Shown: in pieces, positions 60,055 through 64,000 of the stretch
How the letters are laid out: the number at the start of each line of letters is the position of its first letter
Numbering within the stretch: position 1 is the first letter of the stretch
Position numbers and translations under genes: made by a program
From: CAVVVS01 sp963751355
GTDB taxonomy: Bacteria > Bacteroidota > Ignavibacteria > Ignavibacteriales > Ignavibacteriaceae
Direction of reading: 5' to 3'
Assembly (NCBI GenBank): GCA_963751355.1
Contig: CAVVVS010000072.1
Location: 60,544 to 124,543, forward strand
Length of the DNA stretch: 64,000 bases
Notes under the pieces: model-generated
Databases searched by the model: none
Told to the model about the DNA's origin: nothing
Seen by the model: the letters and a program-made list of their open reading frames with translations, nothing else

Positions 60055-60459
60055 TCAGTGTTTTTCGACTTTCCTATACTCTTGCATTCCGCCTAATACG
60101 TTTTTAGCCTTAAAACCATATTCCCTTAATATTTTTGTCGCAAGTTCAGATCGGTTTCCACTTCTGCAGATTACGGCAATCTCTCTATTTTTATATTTGT
60201 TAAGTTCATTTATTCTTTTCTCTAAATCCTGAATAGGGATATTTATTACTCCCCGAATACTTCCAAGAGGTCCGTTTAGTTCCTGTTTAGTTCTTACATC
60301 AAGGACAATTAATGAATGCTTATCTTTAATTTGCTTTTTTAGTTCAACTACGGATAAAGTATCCCCAGCAGGCTGCTGTGAATTGCAGGTTAAAACATTG
60401 AATGATAAAAGGGCAATAAAGAGAAAGATGAGGTTATATTTTAGTATCCCATTATTCAT
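60055..60459 (-). CDS. Rhodanese-like lipoprotein
   Basis: A 134-residue protein with a lipoprotein leader (FLFIALLSFNVLTC, Cys25) and one rhodanese domain. The domain has SLIVLDVRTKQELNGPLGSIRGVINIPIQDL and the active loop CRSGNRS (Cys97), then LREYGFKAKNVLGGMQEYRK. It could move sulfane sulfur in the periplasm. It is the third gene of a minus-strand unit behind an ECF sigma factor and its anti-sigma, with a 27-base gap. This suggests membership in that regulon. Confidence 0.9.
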   Translation of the reverse strand: MNNGILKYNLIFLFIALLSFNVLTCNSQQPAGDTLSVVELKKQIKDKHSLIVLDVRTKQELNGPLGSIRGVINIPIQDLEKRINELNKYKNREIAVICRSGNRSELATKILREYGFKAKNVLGGMQEYRKVEKH

Positions 60460-60486
60460 TATTATTAGAATAATTTTTACGGATTT

Positions 60487-60729
60487 TTATTCATCTTCAT
60501 TTAATCCAAGGTAATCTATAAGATGATTATGGGCTTCACGAGGGAGTTCAACATCATATTTTTTATAAAAATCGATAGTCATCTCTACGGTTTTGAAATA
60601 AGTACTACAATCGGGACAACTATCCAGATGTTCCTTAATTGCAACACATTTGGGAGAATCAAGATCTTCGCCCAGGCTCTCACATATATGGCTCATTACT
60701 TCTTTACATGATACTGTTTCTTGTTTCAT
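60487..60729 (-). CDS. Zinc-binding (ZAS) anti-sigma factor, soluble
   Basis: An 80-residue protein. The zinc motif His34-x3-Cys38-x2-Cys41 (EHLDSCPDC) with additional Cys8, Cys16 and Cys28 is the zf-HC2/ZAS arrangement of anti-sigma factors such as RsrA. There is no membrane helix, so it is a cytoplasmic regulator. Loss of zinc upon cysteine oxidation releases the sigma factor in characterised relatives. Its ATG overlaps the TGA of the sigma gene by four bases, giving the usual coupled pair. Confidence 0.88.
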   Translation of the reverse strand: MKQETVSCKEVMSHICESLGEDLDSPKCVAIKEHLDSCPDCSTYFKTVEMTIDFYKKYDVELPREAHNHLIDYLGLNEDE

Positions 60730-61283
60730 GATTGAAATGCCCTATTTATTTCTTTTCTTAAAAATGCTCTTGCTCTGTGTAATCGAGATTTTACTGCGGG
60801 GATAGATAAATCCATAACTTTCCCCGTCTCTTCGGTAGATAATCCTTCAACATCTCGTAATAAAAAGACTACCCTATACTCCGGCGATAACTTTTGGATA
60901 GCATCATCCAGAATTTTTTTCAGCTCTTTATTTTCAACAATATTATCGGGTATTGTATTCCATGCCGATGCAAAACTATTTTCATAAAGCCCGTCGTTAT
61001 CTTCAACCGAAACAAAGTGATGCTTCTTTTTACGTAGTTCCATCAAACAATGATTAGCGACAATTCGGTACAACCAGGTTGACAATTTCGATTTACCGTC
61101 GAATTGATGCAGTGATTTGACCAGGCTTAAGAATGTTTCCTGCATCGTATTTTCCGCTCTTTCCGGATCTCTGCAAATTTTAAAAGCGAAGTTATATACG
61201 GTCTTTTCATAATTTCTAACAAGGTCTGCCATGGCTTTTTTATTACCGATTTTAGCAGATTCTATCAATTCTTCTTCATTCAT
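60726..61283 (-). CDS. ECF-subfamily RNA polymerase sigma factor
   Basis: A 185-residue group 4 sigma factor, from the ATG at 61283. A TTG three codons earlier is possible. Region 2 covers about residues 8-78 (VRNYEKTVYNFAFKICRDPERAENTMQETFLSLVKSLHQFDGKSKLSTWLYRIVANHCLMELRKK) and region 4 about 125-178 (LSPEYRVVFLLRDVEGLSTEETGKVMDLSIPAVKSRLHRARAFLRKEI). It would direct RNA polymerase to stress genes when freed from the overlapping ZAS anti-sigma factor. The downstream rhodanese lipoprotein is a candidate member of the regulon. Confidence 0.94.
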   Translation of the reverse strand: MNEEELIESAKIGNKKAMADLVRNYEKTVYNFAFKICRDPERAENTMQETFLSLVKSLHQFDGKSKLSTWLYRIVANHCLMELRKKKHHFVSVEDNDGLYENSFASAWNTIPDNIVENKELKKILDDAIQKLSPEYRVVFLLRDVEGLSTEETGKVMDLSIPAVKSRLHRARAFLRKEINRAFQS

Positions 61284-61477
61284 CAGATGCAATTCTTTTA
61301 TTAAAGATTCGTTTAAATTTATGAAATTTTACAGTCTCATCCACTTTAAAGTTTTAATAAAATGCGCATTATCATAAATAAAGCCGTCTTAGAATATTAC
61401 TGTTTGAAAACGGCAAATATAAAAAATTTTTTATTACCGGAATGATCTTTTTTAAAGGTAAGAAATAATATAAATAC

Positions 61478-62089
61478 TTAAATTTCGAGGCTTTTCCATA
61501 AGTACCAACTGGCTATAGAATTATACGGTTCCCATCCGTTTTTTAGGGAAATTAAAATTAGCTTTTTTTCGTCTGGTAGTTTTCTTAACTTATACGTAAT
61601 TTTTGTGGCTTTTTTTAGTCCGAGGTCGTTCACCGGTAGAATATTTAATCTGCCCAGGGTGAATATTAGGAACATATGTACAGTCCAAACGCCGATACCT
61701 TTTACTTTTGTTAAATGCTCGATTATTTCGGTATCATTTTTTTTACTAATTCCCTCAAGCTTTATTTGTTTTTTGAGAATTTTGAGAGATAAGCCTTTAA
61801 TATATATTATCTTTGCAGTGGAAAGGCCTAATTTTCTCAATTCAGCATCATGGGTGGAAAGGATGTCTTCCGGGTTCGGTTGTTTGATAAAATAATTTAA
61901 AAATCTTTGCCAGATGACTTCGGCTACAATAATGGATAATTGCTGTCCGATAATCGAGCGAAGTAATGAGTGATAATAATTCCGCTTAGTAGTTAGTTTA
62001 CAAGGACCGGTTATATCTATTATCTTAGCTAAATTCGGATCATTTTTATAAATCTGTATTATTCCGTTTTCTATTTCGTTAGAATTCAT
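61478..62089 (-). CDS. AlkA-like HhH-GPD DNA glycosylase
   Basis: A 203-residue protein of the HhH-GPD superfamily: YYHSLLRSIIGQQLSIIVAEVIWQRF, then the helix-hairpin-helix LTKVKGIGVWTVHMFLIFTLG and the catalytic Asp155 in LPVNDLGLKKA. It lacks the N-terminal domain of E. coli AlkA and matches the short bacterial 3-methyladenine glycosylase II branch. It removes alkylated bases from DNA. It is divergent from the signalling gene at 62138, with 48 bases between. Confidence 0.9.
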   Translation of the reverse strand: MNSNEIENGIIQIYKNDPNLAKIIDITGPCKLTTKRNYYHSLLRSIIGQQLSIIVAEVIWQRFLNYFIKQPNPEDILSTHDAELRKLGLSTAKIIYIKGLSLKILKKQIKLEGISKKNDTEIIEHLTKVKGIGVWTVHMFLIFTLGRLNILPVNDLGLKKATKITYKLRKLPDEKKLILISLKNGWEPYNSIASWYLWKSLEI

Positions 62090-62137
62090 TATAATTAGGC
62101 AAGTGAAAAATAATTTAACAAATAATTAAATAAAAAC

Positions 62138-64000
62138 ATGTCTCAAAATAAAGATAGTAGTGATATAATAAAAAACAGGTTGTTTACGGGAATGAAGTTA
62201 GACAACCTTAAATTAAAAATTAATCAGAAAAATTTTATCGGCGTTAAAGAAGGTGATATTATTTTTCAAGCGGGTGACAAAAGCGACTATATTTATTTGG
62301 TAGTAGAAGGTTTGGTGAAACTTAAAATACTAGGCCATTCAGGTAATCCCGTGATCATACGAAGAGATAAAAATGATTTCTTCGGTGAAAGAGAGATAAT
62401 GCAAAATACCCCGCGAAAATCTTCAGCCGTAGCGGAGAATGATTGTATCTTTTATAAAATAGACGACAAAGGATTAAAAAACCTCATCTCTACCAACAGC
62501 CTGATCCAACTAAATCTTTCGCAGGTGGAGGAGGAAACCGGGGAATCTATCAACGGTGATGATCTTTCAACTTTACTAACGGAGAAAACTTCTAATCGGG
62601 ATACCACCTTAAAGTTTAAGGACGAAGTTTTAGGTAATTCCGGACTTCAAGAAAATGATGCAATTAAAAATATTAAGGAGCTGGAAGAATCGTCCGGGGA
62701 AACTGAGGACGATAATTTAGAACAAGAGAGCACAATTTCGGATCTATTTGCACCTGAAGAACCGGCTAATGCCGTCGAAAGGGAAGACATAGAATCTACT
62801 GGAATTGAGGAATCGATAGAAAATGATAATACTTACGATGCTGAAAATAATTCTAAATTGGATGATGAAGAAATAACGGATGAAGAGAGGAATGATGAAA
62901 TAAATGAAGTGGAAACTGAAGACGATATTAATTGGAGTTTTGGCGAATCTTCAATTGACGAAGAACTTCGAGATTCAATTTTGGAAGAGTCTGAAAATAT
63001 ACCGGATGCTCCGGAAAAGTTTCAAATTGAGGAAACGGAATCTGAGAAATCCGTGGAGGCTGAAGAAGAACAATTTTATAATTTGGAAGGGGCTTCCGAT
63101 CAACCTGCCGAGACGGGAAATATGGATGATGAACTTTGGATACATAAACTAGAATCAACACTAAATGCCGTCAACAATATCAACTCTCAAATTGATTTTG
63201 AGGAAATTAGACTATCTATTATAGATAATCTAAAATATATAATTGGTGTGGAAACTGTAAGATTGTTTTTGATAAAGAAAGAAACCAATGAATTAATTGC
63301 CGTTGTACAAGACGACAATGGTTCCCATCAAATAAAACTTGCGATGGGTGAGGGACTCACAGGTTATGCTGCTGAACAAAATGAGATCTTAAATATCAAA
63401 GATGCCGTATCTGATAACCGTTTCAACCCTTCCTTAGAAATAATTGATGACTTAGTTGTGAAGGATATACTGTGCTTCCCCTTAGCTAATAAAGCGGAAG
63501 AAGTACTGGGAGTTGTCCAGCTTATTAACAGTAAAAATGGTGAGTTCACAAAAATAGATGAGAAAGTATTATATTTATTTTCTCCACATATTATTACTTC
63601 TTTTGAACGAACTGAAAGATTTGATAAACTTATTCACGATGAACAATGGATATTTCTGGAAAAGTTTTCAAATTTCTTAATACAGGACATCACAACGCCG
63701 CTATTAACTATTAAACATTATGCCGATTTCATTAAAAGAAAGAACATTTCTGCAGAAGTAAACCAAGTTCTGGATATGCTAAGCGAACGGGCAAATTGGG
63801 ATTTTCGATCTTCTGCAACCCACTAAAAAATACGCTTTAGGAAATCAAACAATTCATTTTCAGCAGTTAATTTCGCTGAAAGCATGAATGAAATACTTCG
63901 TCTTTTCGCAGAATATGTTGAATAGAGAAATGTTAACTTATTTAAGAATATGAAATTGATGCTCTGGTAATTTAGACAAGAAAGCTTTCACACAGGTTTG
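62138..64000 (+). CDS. cNMP-binding - GAF - histidine-kinase-like protein (3' end frameshifted, runs off window)
   Basis: The uninterrupted frame gives 562 residues and stops at 63826. It has a cyclic-nucleotide-binding domain (about 15-125: VKEGDIIFQAGDKSDYIYLVVEGLVKL...), then a very acidic, Ser/Glu-rich linker of about 185 residues, a GAF domain (about 345-490), and the start of a kinase dimerisation helix (FSNFLIQDITTPLLTIKHYADFIKR). In that helix Gln occupies the place of the phospho-accepting His. After 63800 the protein continues in other frames (DLLQPTKKYALGNQTIHFQQ, then NFAESMNEILRLFAEYV, then DALV, then LDKKAFTQV, a kinase N-box). Four apparent single-base shifts and one TAG lie within 200 bases, which suggests sequence errors or decay. 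Confidence 0.8.

Noticed and set aside
1..64000. tRNA and rRNA genes
   Set aside because: I looked for T-arm and acceptor-stem patterns in spacers and found none convincing. A covariance search was not possible.

Overview
The window is about 64 kb of AT-rich bacterial DNA with dense genes on both strands. Shine-Dalgarno sequences of the AGGAGG/GGAGG type precede many genes, and many intrinsic terminators are visible. The 1320-residue secreted protein at 26596-30558 ends in a type IX secretion (Por) sorting domain opening with NYPNPFNPTT. Together with DUF547, tricorn-type protease, M13 peptidase and BNR-propeller genes, this points to the Bacteroidota/Chlorobi/Ignavibacteriota group, most likely an Ignavibacteria-like organism. 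That assignment is an inference from protein families. I found no tRNA, rRNA, CRISPR array, prophage or intact insertion sequence.

Layout. 1-10.4 kb: a thioredoxin-like fragment, an alpha/beta hydrolase-OsmC fusion, a GT2 glycosyltransferase, DUF547, DUF302 and YHS secreted proteins, a DsbA/thioredoxin pair, an ArsA-like ATPase with a small partner, and CstA. 10.8-14.4 kb: a sulfur-transfer locus on the minus strand. It holds a cysteine synthase, a JAMM metalloprotease, and a three-domain protein fusing a ubiquitin-like sulfur carrier, a MoeB/ThiF E1 enzyme and a rhodanese. In front of the cysteine synthase lies a 44-codon ORF with a CCCSCMCCC run, then an intrinsic terminator and a possible antiterminator arm. 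This has the architecture of a cysteine-sensing transcription attenuator and is the most interesting feature of the window.

14.7-24.7 kb: a reaction-centre-type dihaem cytochrome, a CofC-like transferase, a decayed porin fragment, a unit of sodium symporter, radical SAM enzyme and divergent metallophosphoesterase, then a DUF2249/DUF1858/haem-copper-oxidase-like/DUF59/DGC cluster preceded by a perfect TGAC-TTAA-GTCA palindrome. 25-34 kb: large secreted proteins (lipoprotein propeller, T9SS cargo, tricorn-like protease). 34.5-41 kb: Aquifex-type aconitase, NTF2-like, GYD, YbaK-like and M13 peptidase genes.

41.9-46 kb: a Cyc2-like outer-membrane porin-cytochrome fusion followed by two paralogous monohaem cytochromes, with a TrkA-type potassium channel between them. 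This is a candidate extracellular electron-transfer module. 46-64 kb: two GNAT enzymes, DUF4097 and TPM proteins, thioredoxin, split formiminotransferase/cyclodeaminase, a BNR-propeller protein, a GH13 amylase, IlvD, an ECF sigma/ZAS anti-sigma/rhodanese unit, an AlkA-like glycosylase, and a cNMP-GAF-kinase gene whose 3' end carries several apparent frameshifts.

Intergenic regions also hold dispersed imperfect inverted repeats, a paired 17-bp palindrome, and a three-tier hairpin upstream of the T9SS cargo gene.
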